DNA of 64,000 nt from Christensenella sp. Its GTDB lineage: Bacteria > Bacillota > Clostridia > Christensenellales > CAG-917. Made by a program: the position numbers and the translations under genes. The DNA is taken from NCBI GenBank assembly GCA_022009775.1, contig CP091723.1, positions 744,001-808,000 of the forward strand, written 5' to 3'. Positions 1 to 8,753 of this stretch are shown here, one piece after another (within the stretch, counting starts at the first letter, position 1; every line of letters starts with the position of its first letter). The notes beneath the pieces were generated by a model. The model was not told the origin of the DNA and did not search any database. It saw nothing but the letters and a program-made list of their open reading frames with translations.

Positions 1-2214
1 GGGATAGGGCTGATTGAACACGCTGTATTTCTCGCCGAGCATCTCCCAAAGTTCCTCTGCAAAGTGCGGCGCAAACGGCGCAATCAAAAGCACGAGATCC
101 TTTGCGCAGTCCTTGTAGAACACGTTTTTCTTCTCGACGTTGGTCTCATAAGCGTAAATTGCGTTGACGTATTCCATAAGTCTTGCAACCGCCGTGTTGA
201 AAGAGAACACGCCCAAATCGTTGGTGACGCACTTTATGGTGTTGTGGCGCACGCGGTTGAGTTCCTTCTCCGCCTTGCCGAGCGGCTTGTTGTCAAAGTT
301 GACTTCATAGCATTTCTTGACGATGCGTTCGACACGATCGAAGAAACGGGAAATCGAATCGAGACCGTTGTCGTTCCACGGACCGCCTTCGACGTAGTTG
401 AAGCCGAACATGAGATACACTCTGAAAATGTCCGCGCCGTATTTTGCGATACTATCGTCCGGAGATACGACGTTGCCGCGCGATTTTGACATCTTGTTGC
501 CGTCAGGACCGAGAATCGTGCCTTGATGCACAAGCGACAAGAACGGCTCGTCAAAGTCAAGATAGCCCATATCTCTCAAAGCCTTGGTGAAGAATCTTGC
601 GTACAAAAGGTGCATGCAAGCGTGCTCCGCACCGCCGATGTACTTGTCGACGGGAAGCATCTTGTCGATCCACTCTTTGTCAAACGGCGCGTCGGCGTTG
701 TGTGCGTCGGGGTATCTAAGGAAATACCAACTCGAACAAACGAACGTGTCGAGAGTGTCCGCGTCACGCTTTGCAGGTCTGCCGCAAACGGGACAAGTGG
801 TGTTGATAAACTCTTCGCATTTTTTGAGCGGTGATTCTCCGTCGGGCGTGAAGTTGACGCCCATAGGCAAACGCACGGGCAAATCTTTTTCGGGAACGGG
901 AACGTCTCCGCAATGGTCACAGTGGATAATAGGGATAGGTGCGCCCCAATAGCGTTGACGGCTCACGAGCCAGTCACGCAAGCGGTAATTGGTTTTCAAG
1001 CCGCCCTTGCCTTCGCTTTCGAGTTTTTTGAGTATGGCTTTTTTGCCGTCTTCGCTTGAAAGACCGTCAAATTCTCCGCTATTGCAAAGTATACCGCTCT
1101 CGCAGAACGGAAGCGTATCGTCCACGCCGTCTTTGCCTTTGATGACGCGTTTGACGGGAAGTCCGAGTTTTTGCGCAAACACGAAGTCGCGCTCGTCGTG
1201 AGCGGCAACGCCCATAACCGCGCCCGTGCCGTAACTTGCGATGACGTAGTCCGCAACGAGAATGGGCACTTGCTCTCCGTTGATGGGGTTGATTGCGTAT
1301 GCGCCGGTCATTACGCCGGTCTTTTCGCGAGTGGAAGAAAGTCTGTCGATTTCGGTGGCTTTCGCACTCTTTTCTTTGTATTCTTCAACCGCCGCCTTTT
1401 GCTCCTCGGTGACGACTTGATCGACGAGCGGGCTTTCGGGAGCGAGAACGACGTAGGTCACGCCGAATATGGTGTCCGCTCTTGTGGTGAACACTTTGAA
1501 GGACAAATCCTTGCCGACCACCTTGAACTCCACTTCTCCGCCGAAACTTCTTCCGATCCAGTTCTTTTGCATGAGTTTGGTCTTTTCGGGCCAATCGAGT
1601 TTGTCTATGCAATCGAGAAGCTCGTCTGCGTAAGCGGTGATCTTGAAGAACCATTGATTGAGATTCTTGTGAGTCACTTGCGAGCCGCATCTTTCGCACA
1701 CGCCGCCTTGAGCCTGTTCGTTGGCAAGAACGGTGTTGCAGGAAGGACACCAGTTGACGGGTGCTTCCTTGCGATAGGCAAGACCGTGCTTGTAAAGTTG
1801 AAGAAACATCCATTGCGTCCACTTGTAGTAGTCGGGAAGACAAGTCTTTATCTCATAATCCCAGTCGTACATTGCGCCGATGCGTTTGAGTTGCGCTTCC
1901 ATGGTGGCGATGTTCTTGAGAGTGCTTTCTTCGGGATGAATACCCGTCTTTATCGCGTAGTTTTCTGCAGGCAGACCGAACGCGTCAAAGCCCATGGGCT
2001 GAAACACTTCGTAGCCTTGCATACGTTTGAATCTGGCAAACGTGTCGGCAGGGCCGTAGTTGTACCAGTGTCCCGCGTGAAGTTTCGCGCCCGAAGGGTA
2101 CGAGAACATCTCGAGACAGTAATACTTTTTGTCCACTCTCGAGCGGTCGAATTTGTAAAGGCCGGTTTCTTCCCAGACCTTTTGCCATTTGCTTTCGATT
2201 TGCTTATAATCCAT
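1..2214 (-). CDS. leuS: Leucyl-tRNA synthetase, C-terminus cut by window edge
   Basis: Charges tRNA-Leu with leucine in the cytoplasm (class I synthetase). The frame is open from the ATG at 2214 to base 1, 738 codons, so only the last part of the anticodon-binding and C-terminal domains is missing. I read the class I signature as HAGH near residue 48, the zinc-type cysteine pairs CPSC and CERC in the middle, the editing-domain insert, and KMSKS towards the end. The start is supported by an AGGAG about 10 bases upstream. The gene is divergent from the GH5 gene, with about 250 bases between them. No T-box leader was seen upstream. No frameshift was found. Confidence 0.96.
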   Translation of the reverse strand, partial: MDYKQIESKWQKVWEETGLYKFDRSRVDKKYYCLEMFSYPSGAKLHAGHWYNYGPADTFARFKRMQGYEVFQPMGFDAFGLPAENYAIKTGIHPEESTLKNIATMEAQLKRIGAMYDWDYEIKTCLPDYYKWTQWMFLQLYKHGLAYRKEAPVNWCPSCNTVLANEQAQGGVCERCGSQVTHKNLNQWFFKITAYADELLDCIDKLDWPEKTKLMQKNWIGRSFGGEVEFKVVGKDLSFKVFTTRADTIFGVTYVVLAPESPLVDQVVTEEQKAAVEEYKEKSAKATEIDRLSSTREKTGVMTGAYAINPINGEQVPILVADYVIASYGTGAVMGVAAHDERDFVFAQKLGLPVKRVIKGKDGVDDTLPFCESGILCNSGEFDGLSSEDGKKAILKKLESEGKGGLKTNYRLRDWLVSRQRYWGAPIPIIHCDHCGDVPVPEKDLPVRLPMGVNFTPDGESPLKKCEEFINTTCPVCGRPAKRDADTLDTFVCSSWYFLRYPDAHNADAPFDKEWIDKMLPVDKYIGGAEHACMHLLYARFFTKALRDMGYLDFDEPFLSLVHQGTILGPDGNKMSKSRGNVVSPDDSIAKYGADIFRVYLMFGFNYVEGGPWNDNGLDSISRFFDRVERIVKKCYEVNFDNKPLGKAEKELNRVRHNTIKCVTNDLGVFSFNTAVARLMEYVNAIYAYETNVEKKNVFYKDCAKDLVLLIAPFAPHFAEELWEMLGEKYSVFNQPYP

Positions 2215-2409
2215 AAGCGTCAAGCACTCCTAAGAAAATATAAAATAGTAATATTCAGTTTAATACCATATCCGTCCGTTGTCAAGCGGGCGCGCGCGCA
2301 CTATACGCCGTTTTGCTCTATTTTTTTGTCGTTCTCTTTCGTTAGAACAGCAAAAAAGCGGCAAGAGAAAGAAAAAACGAAAATTTTTCATCCGCTTTTT
2401 CAATCGCTA

Positions 2410-2438
2410 TTGAAGATGTAAAAGATTTTTGATATAAT
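2410..2438 (+). promoter_or_regulatory. Sigma-A-type promoter of the GH5 gene
   Basis: TTGAAG at 2410-2415 and TATAAT at 2433-2438 are separated by 17 bases. The start codon lies 30 bases downstream, after AGGAAAGGGG. Confidence 0.6.
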
Positions 2439-2467
2439 GATTTCATATTGCAGGAAAGGGGCAAAAT

Positions 2468-3940
2468 ATGAAAAAGCGAGTATCTATTCTCATTGCCGGC
2501 GTTTTAATCGCACTCGTTTGCATATCGCTTGCGGCGTGCGGCGAAAAGGGCGGAAACGAAACGTATTTCGTGAAAACGGACGGAGCGAAAATTCTCGGAA
2601 ACAACGGAACTCCCATAGGCCTTTACGGCACGAATCTTGGCGGCTGGCTCGTTCAGGAAGAATGGCTCGTTCCGACGAACGTTGACGGCGACTACGGTCA
2701 AATCGACATGATGCTGACTCTCGCAAACAGATTCGGCATGGACGGTATGAACGAACTGCTTGACGTCTATATGGACAACTGGGTGACCGAACTCGATTTC
2801 AAACGCATTGCCGATATGGGACTCAACTGCGTGAGAATTCCCTTCACGTATCTCAACTTCACGGATGCGGTGTCATACGACGAAGAGAGCGAATCTTACG
2901 TTCGCACGCCTTTTGACAGGCTCGTCGTGGTGCAAGACTCCTTTGCCCGTCTCGACTGGGCACTCGATATGTGCGAAAAATACGGCTTGTACGCCATTCT
3001 CGATATGCACGGCGCAGTCGGCTCTCAAAGCGGAAACGACCACACCGGCGATATTTCTTTCAAAGACGGCGGACAGTTGTGGCTCGAAAACGAAATCGGC
3101 GAAACGTGCCGTCAAAAAACTCTTGAATTGTGGGTTGCGATTGCAAACCGCTACAAAGAGAGAAAATGCGTCGCAATGTACGATCTTCTCAACGAACCGG
3201 GGCTTAAAGTGGACGGCAATCAATCCACCGCACACGATATTTGTCTCGACTTTTTCGACGAACTGTACAAAGCAATCCGCGCGGTTGACGGCAATCACGC
3301 AATTTGCATGGAATCCTGCTGGACGCCTATGGAAATTCCCGCGCCGAGCAAATACGGTTGGGAAAACGTGATATATCAATATCACCACTACAACTGGGCG
3401 AGCAACGGCATAACCAACTCCGCATACTACTCGTTGCAACTTCTCATGAACAATCTCACGACCAAAGCGGGCAAATACAACGTGCCCGTGCTTATCGGCG
3501 AATTCAACGTTTGGGCGGATTCTCACCCCGACAAAGTCAAAGCAACGGGACGCACGTCGGTGCAAACGGAAGAAGAAGCGTGGGCAGGCGTCATCGAACT
3601 GTATTGCGCCGTCGGCTGGAATTTCACGACCTGGAATTTCAAGCACGCCGCACTTCACTCGTCCTGGGGACTTTTCAACTACTCTCCCGACGCCGCAAAT
3701 ATGGACAAGCAAGCGGACTTCTACAATATGAGCAAGGACGAAATCGCGAAAATATGGGCAAGACACAACTCGCAAAACTACGTCGAGAACACGACTCTGA
3801 CGGGTTGCATTCTTCCCTACATATCCGATTTCAACACGAACGGCAACGACAACCGCACCGAAACCGAAATTTTGCAAGACAAAGACCTGTATATTCTCTC
3901 GTTTGAAGAACCGAAAGGCGAAGATGAAGACGACGAATGA
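2468..3940 (+). CDS. Secreted glycoside hydrolase family 5 lipoprotein
   Basis: A 490-residue protein of the GH5 (cellulase / exo-beta-1,3-glucanase-like) clan, expected to cut beta-glucan-type polysaccharides outside the cell. The N-terminus is a lipoprotein signal peptide: Lys/Arg start, hydrophobic stretch and lipobox LAAC with Cys24. The catalytic pair is visible: the acid/base Glu in LNEPG (about residue 243) and the nucleophile Glu in IGEFN (about residue 345). The N-terminal GTNLGGWLVQEEW motif is typical of exo-glucanase-like GH5 proteins. The C-terminus is acidic (ends in GEDEDDE). An AGGAAAGGGG ribosome binding site precedes the ATG. It stands alone between leuS and the tmk operon, with its own promoter. 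The exact substrate cannot be read from sequence. Confidence 0.9.
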   Translation: MKKRVSILIAGVLIALVCISLAACGEKGGNETYFVKTDGAKILGNNGTPIGLYGTNLGGWLVQEEWLVPTNVDGDYGQIDMMLTLANRFGMDGMNELLDVYMDNWVTELDFKRIADMGLNCVRIPFTYLNFTDAVSYDEESESYVRTPFDRLVVVQDSFARLDWALDMCEKYGLYAILDMHGAVGSQSGNDHTGDISFKDGGQLWLENEIGETCRQKTLELWVAIANRYKERKCVAMYDLLNEPGLKVDGNQSTAHDICLDFFDELYKAIRAVDGNHAICMESCWTPMEIPAPSKYGWENVIYQYHHYNWASNGITNSAYYSLQLLMNNLTTKAGKYNVPVLIGEFNVWADSHPDKVKATGRTSVQTEEEAWAGVIELYCAVGWNFTTWNFKHAALHSSWGLFNYSPDAANMDKQADFYNMSKDEIAKIWARHNSQNYVENTTLTGCILPYISDFNTNGNDNRTETEILQDKDLYILSFEEPKGEDEDDE

Positions 3941-3952
3941 TTGCTTCAATGG

Positions 3953-3982
3953 TTGGACAATAATTTCGATGCGTGATATAAT
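3953..3982 (+). promoter_or_regulatory. Promoter of the tmk-holB-ricT operon
   Basis: TTGGAC (3953-3958), an 18-base spacer and TATAAT (3977-3982), followed by AGGAAAGGGA before the tmk ATG at 4011. Confidence 0.55.
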
Positions 3983-4010
3983 ACGATAATCAAAGAAGGA
4001 AAGGGACGAT

Positions 4011-4625
4011 ATGTTTGTTTCATTTGAAGGTTGCGAAGGTGTGGGAAAATCCACGCAACTGAAATTGCTCAAGGACTATCTCGAAGCGACCGGACAGCAC
4101 GCCGTATACGTGCGTGAGCCGGGCAGCACGGAAATAAGCGAACAAATCCGCAAAGTCATTCTCAATCCGCAAAACACCGCGATGACGGATATGACGGAAG
4201 CGCTTTTTTGTATGCGGCAAGCCGCGCACAACTCGTGCGCGAAGTCATAAAACCCGCTCTTGAAAGGGGCGAACTAGTGGTGTGCGACAGATACGTGGAC
4301 AGTTCAATCGCATATCAGGGTTACGCACGCGGTCTCGGCGCGGACACGATAAAACAAATCAACGCGCCGGCAATGGACGGTTGCCTGCCCGACGTCACGA
4401 TTTTTTCTTGACTTGCGCCCAAGCCAATCTTGGCGCACGTTCAAGATTCAGGATGACAGAATGGAACTGGAATCTTCCGCTTTCCACGACAAGGTCTACG
4501 AAGGTTATATCAACGAAATCGAGACTTCAAATGGTCGTTTCGTACGGATAAAACCCGATTTTGACAGAAACGTCACTTCTCAAAGAATAATAGACGCTTT
4601 GAGAGAAAGGGGTGCTATAAAGTGA
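4011..4625 (+). CDS. tmk: Thymidylate kinase, two compensating frameshifts
   Basis: Phosphorylates dTMP to dTDP, an essential step of DNA precursor synthesis. The product is spread over three reading frames that join into one normal TMK of about 204 residues: P-loop FEGCEGVGKST near the N-terminus, REPG, then RAQLV and DRYVDSSIAYQGYARG in the second frame, PDVTIF, and the C-terminal RRFK-type helices in the third. The first break is at a six-T run (4204-4209, one T short for ALFLYAASRAQ). The second is at another six-T run (4401-4406, one T too many for PDVTIFLDLRP). The shifts compensate exactly. An essential gene broken only at homopolymers points to sequencing error. The gene overlaps holB by 4 bases (GTGA). 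Confidence 0.9.
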
Positions 4626-5596
4626 ACGAACTCACCTTTGAAAACGCTTTGCGCTCGTCAAAGGCTTACTCTTTGATTCGTAGCGATTTGTCGACGGGAC
4701 TCGGTCACGCATATATGGTCGTGTCCGCCGACGATGACGTCGTGGACGAATTTTTCACGCTGGTGGGAGAAAGCATATATTGCAAAACTCACGACGCTTG
4801 CGGAGAATGTGCCGAGTGCAAAAAGGTTGCGCACAACAATCACGCGGACGTTTTTCATCTCTACCCCATCGGCGGCAAAATCAAGGTTGACGACGTTGAA
4901 ACCATGCTGGACACGATTGCCGTGAAACCGCTCTCGGACAGAAAAGTCTATTTCGTTCACCGCGCCGATCTTATGAACGTTCAGGCGCAGAACAAGATTC
5001 TCAAAACGCTGGAAGAACCGCCCAAAGACGTGACGATTTTTCTCGGCGTCGCAAACGAAGCAAGCATGCTGAGCACAATAAAGTCGCGCACGCGCAACGT
5101 GTATATCGACCTTTTCGACGAAGATGTGATATATTCGACGATGCTCTCTTTGGGGCTCGACGAAGAAATGAGCGCAATCGCCGCCGCATGCAGTGAAGGC
5201 CAACTGGGAAAGGCGAAGAAAATCGCCACTTCCCCGAAGTATGCCGAACTCTACAAACTCGCACTCTACATCCTTGACAATCTCAACCGTTCAAGCGATG
5301 TCGCAAAGGATGACGGCCTTATGATTGCAGAGCAAGATCTCGGCGGACTTTTGGACGTTATGTCGATAATTCTTCGCGATATGCTCGTTGCAAAAAGCAA
5401 CAAAGACCTTATGCTGTCAAAGCACGTCTCCACAAGCGTTGCCGGACTCAGCGAAAAATACTCCGCTCGCGCACTTGCAAACATCATTCAGCGAGTCAAC
5501 GCCGAGCGTAAAAAACTATCTCTCAACGTCAGCGTCGCCGCAACTGTGGACGACTTGCTGTTTTCTATTTTGGAGGCTAGATACAAATGGCAATAA
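4622..5596 (+). CDS. holB: DNA polymerase III, delta' subunit
   Basis: Clamp-loader subunit of the replicative polymerase, 324 residues. The AAA+ core has the delta'-type degenerate P-loop (GLGHAYMV) and the zinc module CGECAEC near residue 60. The sensor region has KILKTLEEPP and SRT where DnaX/HolB proteins usually have SRC. The start is GTG, overlapping the tmk stop as GTGA, so the two are translationally coupled. The end overlaps ricT by 10 bases. The order tmk-holB-ricT matches the Firmicutes tmk-yaaQ-yaaR-holB-ricT-yabA cluster, here without yaaQ, yaaR and yabA. Confidence 0.93.
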   Translation: MNELTFENALRSSKAYSLIRSDLSTGLGHAYMVVSADDDVVDEFFTLVGESIYCKTHDACGECAECKKVAHNNHADVFHLYPIGGKIKVDDVETMLDTIAVKPLSDRKVYFVHRADLMNVQAQNKILKTLEEPPKDVTIFLGVANEASMLSTIKSRTRNVYIDLFDEDVIYSTMLSLGLDEEMSAIAAACSEGQLGKAKKIATSPKYAELYKLALYILDNLNRSSDVAKDDGLMIAEQDLGGLLDVMSIILRDMLVAKSNKDLMLSKHVSTSVAGLSEKYSARALANIIQRVNAERKKLSLNVSVAATVDDLLFSILEARYKWQ

Positions 5597-6444
5597 TTGT
5601 CGGAATAAAATTCAGAAGCACCAACAAGGTATACTACTTCGACCCGAAGGATATCGATTTTCAAGAAGGTGACGGAGCAATCGTAGAGACCGCACGCGGG
5701 CTCGAATACGCTACTGTCACAATCGCCAACAAAGAAGTTGACGACAAGGAAATCGTGCAACCGCTCAAACCCGTCGTGAGAAAAGCAACTCCCGACGATA
5801 TAAAACGCGTCGAGAAAAACTTGCAAGACAAAGACCACGCACTCAAAGTCATAAGAGAAAAAGTCGCGGAGATGGGCATCAACATGAAACTCGTCGACGC
5901 CGAATACACCTTTGACCGCACAAAACTCATCTTCTACTTCACCGCAGAAGGTAGAGTGGATTTCCGCGAACTCGTGCGCGTTCTCGCATCGATATTCAAA
6001 GTGCGCATCGAACTTCGCCAAATCTATGAGCGTGACGACACGAAAATGCGTGGCGCACTCGCTCCTTGCGGACGTCCCTGCTGCTGCACCACTCACCTGC
6101 CGGACTTTGAAAAAGTGTCGATAAAAATGGCAAAAATCCAAGGTCTCAGCCTGAATCCCCAAAAAATCAGCGGCGTGTGCGGCAGACTTATGTGCTGTCT
6201 TAAATACGAAAACGCCTATTACAGCGAAGTGTTCAAACTCATGCCGAAAGTGGGAAGCAAAGTGCGTACGGCAGACGGCGAAGGCACCGTTGAGTCCAAC
6301 GACCTGATAAAACAAACCGCCCGCGTGAAAGTGATGCTCAAAGACGGCAGTTTCGACGTGAAAACATACGCGCTCGAAGACATGAAAATCGGCGAACGCC
6401 AATCCACCGCCGAAATCGACGCCATGTCCGACAAAGAAGAATAA
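5587..6444 (+). CDS. ricT: RicT (YaaT) PSP1-domain protein
   Basis: A 285-residue PSP1-family protein. In Bacillus subtilis RicT forms the iron-sulphur RicA-RicF-RicT complex, which helps RNase Y mature mRNAs and affects sporulation, competence and biofilm. The family hallmarks are present: the PSP1 core around GRVDFRELVRVLAS and two cysteine clusters, CGRPCCC and CGRLMCC, which match the Fe-S ligands of the family. The ATG lies inside the end of holB. RicA and RicF homologues are not in this window. A strong terminator follows, so this is the last gene of the operon. Confidence 0.93.
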   Translation: MAIIVGIKFRSTNKVYYFDPKDIDFQEGDGAIVETARGLEYATVTIANKEVDDKEIVQPLKPVVRKATPDDIKRVEKNLQDKDHALKVIREKVAEMGINMKLVDAEYTFDRTKLIFYFTAEGRVDFRELVRVLASIFKVRIELRQIYERDDTKMRGALAPCGRPCCCTTHLPDFEKVSIKMAKIQGLSLNPQKISGVCGRLMCCLKYENAYYSEVFKLMPKVGSKVRTADGEGTVESNDLIKQTARVKVMLKDGSFDVKTYALEDMKIGERQSTAEIDAMSDKEE

Positions 6445-6492
6445 AAAATAGCCGTGCTTTGCGCGCAACCACACAAAATCGTTTTATATCCA

Positions 6493-6525
6493 AATTGCTG
6501 CCCGTGAGGCAGCAATTTTTTTTTT
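6493..6525 (+). terminator. Intrinsic terminator of the tmk-holB-ricT operon
   Basis: Eight-base stem TTGCTGCC / GGCAGCAA with a five-base loop, followed by about ten T residues. Confidence 0.9.
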
Positions 6526-6533
6526 ATGCACGC

Positions 6534-6592
6534 TCAAAATGAGCAAAGTGCGTGTATAAGTGCCCCTTGAATGAGCAGAGTGCGTGTATAGG
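6534..6592. repeat. Short tandem repeat, two units
   Basis: Two tandem units of about 29 bases share AATGAGCA(A/G)AGTGCGTGTATA. The same kind of module (AATAAGCACATTCCGTTTATAA) recurs at about 7025-7090 inside the adjoining dispersed repeat, so this is probably the outer edge of repeat copy A. Confidence 0.6.
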
Positions 6593-6596
6593 TTTT

Positions 6597-7285
6597 TTGT
6601 TAGTTCACGGCTCTACGAAGGGTGGGCGTGTAAAACTTTAATGTAATATTACCCCTTCCCTTCGGGCTTTCCCCTACTTCTCGAACATAGTACTTTCTCT
6701 TTTTAGTCACACATCGCTCGAAGAGGGGAAGTCGGCACTCGCATAGATAAGTATCGTTCCCTTGTTATGCCACTTCGCCTGCGTGGCGGCTTGCGCAACA
6801 CAGTGCCACGCATTCTCGTACTACACACACAAGGGCTCCCGCACGTCAAAAACAAGCGAACTTGAGTGTGAGTAAGAAAGATGAAAGCACAGTTTTTGGC
6901 GTGTGGGAAAAAGGAACACAAAGACCAAAAGGCAAACGATTGCAACTTGTTGTAATCGTTGCAAAATGGGCTTGTGTGTGACGTAAGCTCGGCGCTTATC
7001 TCGGCGTTCGCCTTGCGAACGCTTATTTCGAATAAGCACATTCCGTTTATAAGTACGCTTTGAATAAGCACATTCCGTAAATAAGTGCTCCTTGAATAAG
7101 TGAACGGCAAAAGACCGCTCCACAAGCTCGCGGTCAGCGGTTTTGTCACGTCTTCGAATATACACATTCCGTTTATAAGAGCGCTACGAATAAGTTTTCA
7201 TTTCGGGCGCAACCGAAAAACTTTGTCATTGCGAGCCGACTTGTTCGGCGTGGCAATCTCGCGGGAGCGGAATGACAAACTTTTT
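6597..7285 (+). repeat. Dispersed modular repeat, copy A
   Basis: Non-coding repeat, the longest of five copies. Modules in order: an end motif with GTTCACGGCTCTACGA; a core of about 115 bases containing CCCCTTCCCTTCGGGC, CCTACTTCTCGAACATAG and GAAGTCGGCACTCGCATAG; a segment of about 200 bases (6790-6995) found inverted in copy C; then several units of GAATAAGCACATTCCGTTTA. The 200-base segment can be read as a peptide, but the differences I see from copy C are almost all amino-acid-changing, so I do not call a gene. The segment ends in a common motif with GCGGGAGCGGAATGACA. Confidence 0.75.
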
Positions 7286-7326
7286 TTGCGCACGCGCCAC
7301 AATTATTAATTATTCATTATTAATTA

Positions 7327-7400
7327 TGAAAGAGCCACGCTGACGGCAATCCTAATGTACAATATATAGTACAAGCGTTGACAGTGGCGTGGCTCTTTCA
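7327..7400. repeat. Covarying hairpin element, copy 1
   Basis: Perfect 14-base outer arms TGAAAGAGCCACGC / GCGTGGCTCTTTCA enclose the family core CAATCCTAATGTACAA...GTACAAGCGTTG. It lies 24 bases beyond the stop of the small minus-strand gene. Three more copies (53122, 53247, 54023) have different arms around the same kind of core. Confidence 0.75.
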
Positions 7401-7424
7401 AGTTATTCGCTATTTAGCGCGGTT

Positions 7425-7553
7425 TTACTTGCAGTCTTTGCAATCCATTTCTTTGCCGCTCTTTGCGCGGGATTTTGTCGTTTTGGTGGATTTGGGTTCT
7501 GCGCAATGGCAGTTTTCGGTTTTCTTGGTTTGCTTCGTAGCAGTCTTTGCCAT
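7425..7553 (-). CDS. Small Lys/Cys-rich protein, 42 residues
   Basis: An unrecognised 42-residue peptide, very rich in Lys and Thr, with cysteines in CHC and at the C-terminus in CKDCK, a spacing that could bind metal. The case for a real gene is an excellent ribosome binding site (AAAAGGAGAAAATTTTT before ATG), a basic composition and a hairpin element just past the stop. The opposite-strand hydrophobic reading frame has no ribosome binding site and is rejected. It is divergent from ung, with about 127 bases between the starts. Function unknown. Confidence 0.6.
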   Translation of the reverse strand: MAKTATKQTKKTENCHCAEPKSTKTTKSRAKSGKEMDCKDCK

Positions 7554-7646
7554 AAAAATTTTCTCCTTTTCGGCATTTGCCGTATTGAATTTTGCTCCGT
7601 TGTCGGATTGATTGTATTATGGCGAAAACATACGCTTTATATACTC

Positions 7647-7674
7647 TTGCGTTGAAAAAAAATTGTGGTATAAT
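7647..7674 (+). promoter_or_regulatory. Promoter of ung, apparently giving a leaderless mRNA
   Basis: TTGCGT (7647-7652), a 16-base spacer and TATAAT (7669-7674). The expected transcription start falls at 7681, which is the A of the chosen ATG. No Shine-Dalgarno sequence is present. Confidence 0.55.
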
Positions 7675-7680
7675 ATGGAT

Positions 7681-8349
7681 ATGGTAAACATAGGAAACAG
7701 TTGGGATTCTATCCTAAAAGAAGATTTTGAAAGCGAAAACTATCGGAACTTACGCAAGTTTCTGGCTCAGGAATATGGCACGCGCGTGATATACCCCGAT
7801 ATGCACGACATTTTCAACGCACTAAAATACACGCCGTACGAAAACGTCAAAGTGGTTATTCTCGGGCAAGACCCCTATCACGGCGCAGGGCAGGCTCACG
7901 GCATGTGCTTTTCGGTGAACCCCGACGTCCCTGCTCCGCCGTCTCTTGTCAACATATTCAAAGAAATCGAGACCGATATTGGCGTGAAAAACAAATCTCC
8001 GTATCTCGTTCCGTGGGCAAAACAAGGCGTTCTTCTTCTCAACACGGTGCTTACGGTGCGCGAAGGGCAACCCAACTCGCACAAGGACAAAGGCTGGGAA
8101 GTGCTGACTGACAGCATAATAAGAAAACTCAACGCAAGAAAAGAGCCTATCGTGTTTATGTTGTGGGGCGGAAACGCGCGCTCTAAGAAGTCGCTCATCA
8201 CTTCTTCTCAACACCTGATTCTCGAATGTCCGCACCCGTCTCCGTTGTCGGCGTACGCAGGTTTTTTCGGATGTAAACACTTCTCAAAATGCAACGCGTT
8301 TTTGAAAGCGCACGGAGAAGAACCTATAGATTGGCGAACGGACGTATAA
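7681..8349 (+). CDS. ung: Uracil-DNA glycosylase
   Basis: Removes uracil from DNA in base excision repair, 222 residues from the chosen start. All family-1 motifs are visible: GQDPYHGAGQAHG with the catalytic Asp, PPSLVNIFKE, LLLNTVLTV, WGGNARSK and the HPSPLSAY loop with the catalytic His. The start MVNIGNSWD is the usual start of this family in Clostridia. Earlier in-frame starts (7612, 7675) lie upstream of or inside the -10 box and are unlikely to be transcribed from this promoter. The mRNA would be leaderless. Confidence 0.96.
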   Translation: MVNIGNSWDSILKEDFESENYRNLRKFLAQEYGTRVIYPDMHDIFNALKYTPYENVKVVILGQDPYHGAGQAHGMCFSVNPDVPAPPSLVNIFKEIETDIGVKNKSPYLVPWAKQGVLLLNTVLTVREGQPNSHKDKGWEVLTDSIIRKLNARKEPIVFMLWGGNARSKKSLITSSQHLILECPHPSPLSAYAGFFGCKHFSKCNAFLKAHGEEPIDWRTDV

Positions 8350-8394
8350 CCGCCTGTCTTAGTCAAAAAAATAAATATTCAGGAAGGATAAACT

Positions 8395-8632
8395 ATGAAC
8401 GTCGAAAGAATCAACGAGCTTGCTCGCAAGGCAAAAACCGTCGGACTTACGGAAGAAGAAAAAACAAGAGCAGGCAAAACTGCGCAAAGAATATATCGCA
8501 AGCGTCGTGGGAGATTTGAGAAATCAACTTGACAACACCTACGTGCTCGACGAAAACGAAAACAAAGTGAAAATCACTGCGTACAACTCAAAAGAGAAAG
8601 AAAAAGAAGCGGAAAATCAAGACGAAAAATAA
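8395..8632 (+). CDS. YnzC/DUF896 family protein, frameshifted
   Basis: A small cytoplasmic protein of about 78 residues in the DUF896 (YnzC) family. The N-terminus MNVERINELARKAK followed by GLTEEEK and then QEQAKLRKEYIASVVGDL and LRNQLDN is diagnostic. The gene starts after AGGAAGGATAAACT. A six-A run (8459-8464) is one A too long, which moves the rest to another frame. The C-terminus is charged and rich in Glu/Lys. The family is small and its molecular role is not established. Confidence 0.85.
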
Positions 8633-8691
8633 TCGGATTTTGCCGCATATTTCATTCTCGTTTTTCGCAATCGGATTTGCGAAATTTTGAC

Positions 8692-8720
8692 TTGTAAAAC
8701 TACGACGATTGTTTTATAAT
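8692..8720 (+). promoter_or_regulatory. Promoter of the phosphoribosyltransferase gene
   Basis: TTGTAA (8692-8697), a 17-base spacer and TATAAT (8715-8720), 33 bases upstream of the ATG. Confidence 0.5.
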
Positions 8721-8753
8721 ATAAACCTAATAAATACCAAGGAGTTTTTCTCT

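Noticed and set aside
1171..2421. Long open frame antisense to leuS
   Set aside because: Shadow of leuS; no start signal. The same holds for the long antisense frames over ricT (5488-6474), the membrane pair (11229-12839, 13841-14752) and the GH5 gene (2873-4072).
2215..2460. T-box leader for leuS
   Set aside because: No T-box TGGNACCGCG-like sequence or specifier stem found.
4204..4406. Programmed frameshifting in tmk
   Set aside because: No slippery heptamer with a stimulator was seen, and the same kind of break affects unrelated genes across the contig.
6534..6592. CRISPR array
   Set aside because: Only two units with no unique spacers. No CRISPR-like array or cas gene was seen in the window.
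7389..7655. Hydrophobic open frame opposite the 42-residue gene
   Set aside because: No ribosome binding site, and its end overlaps the ung promoter.
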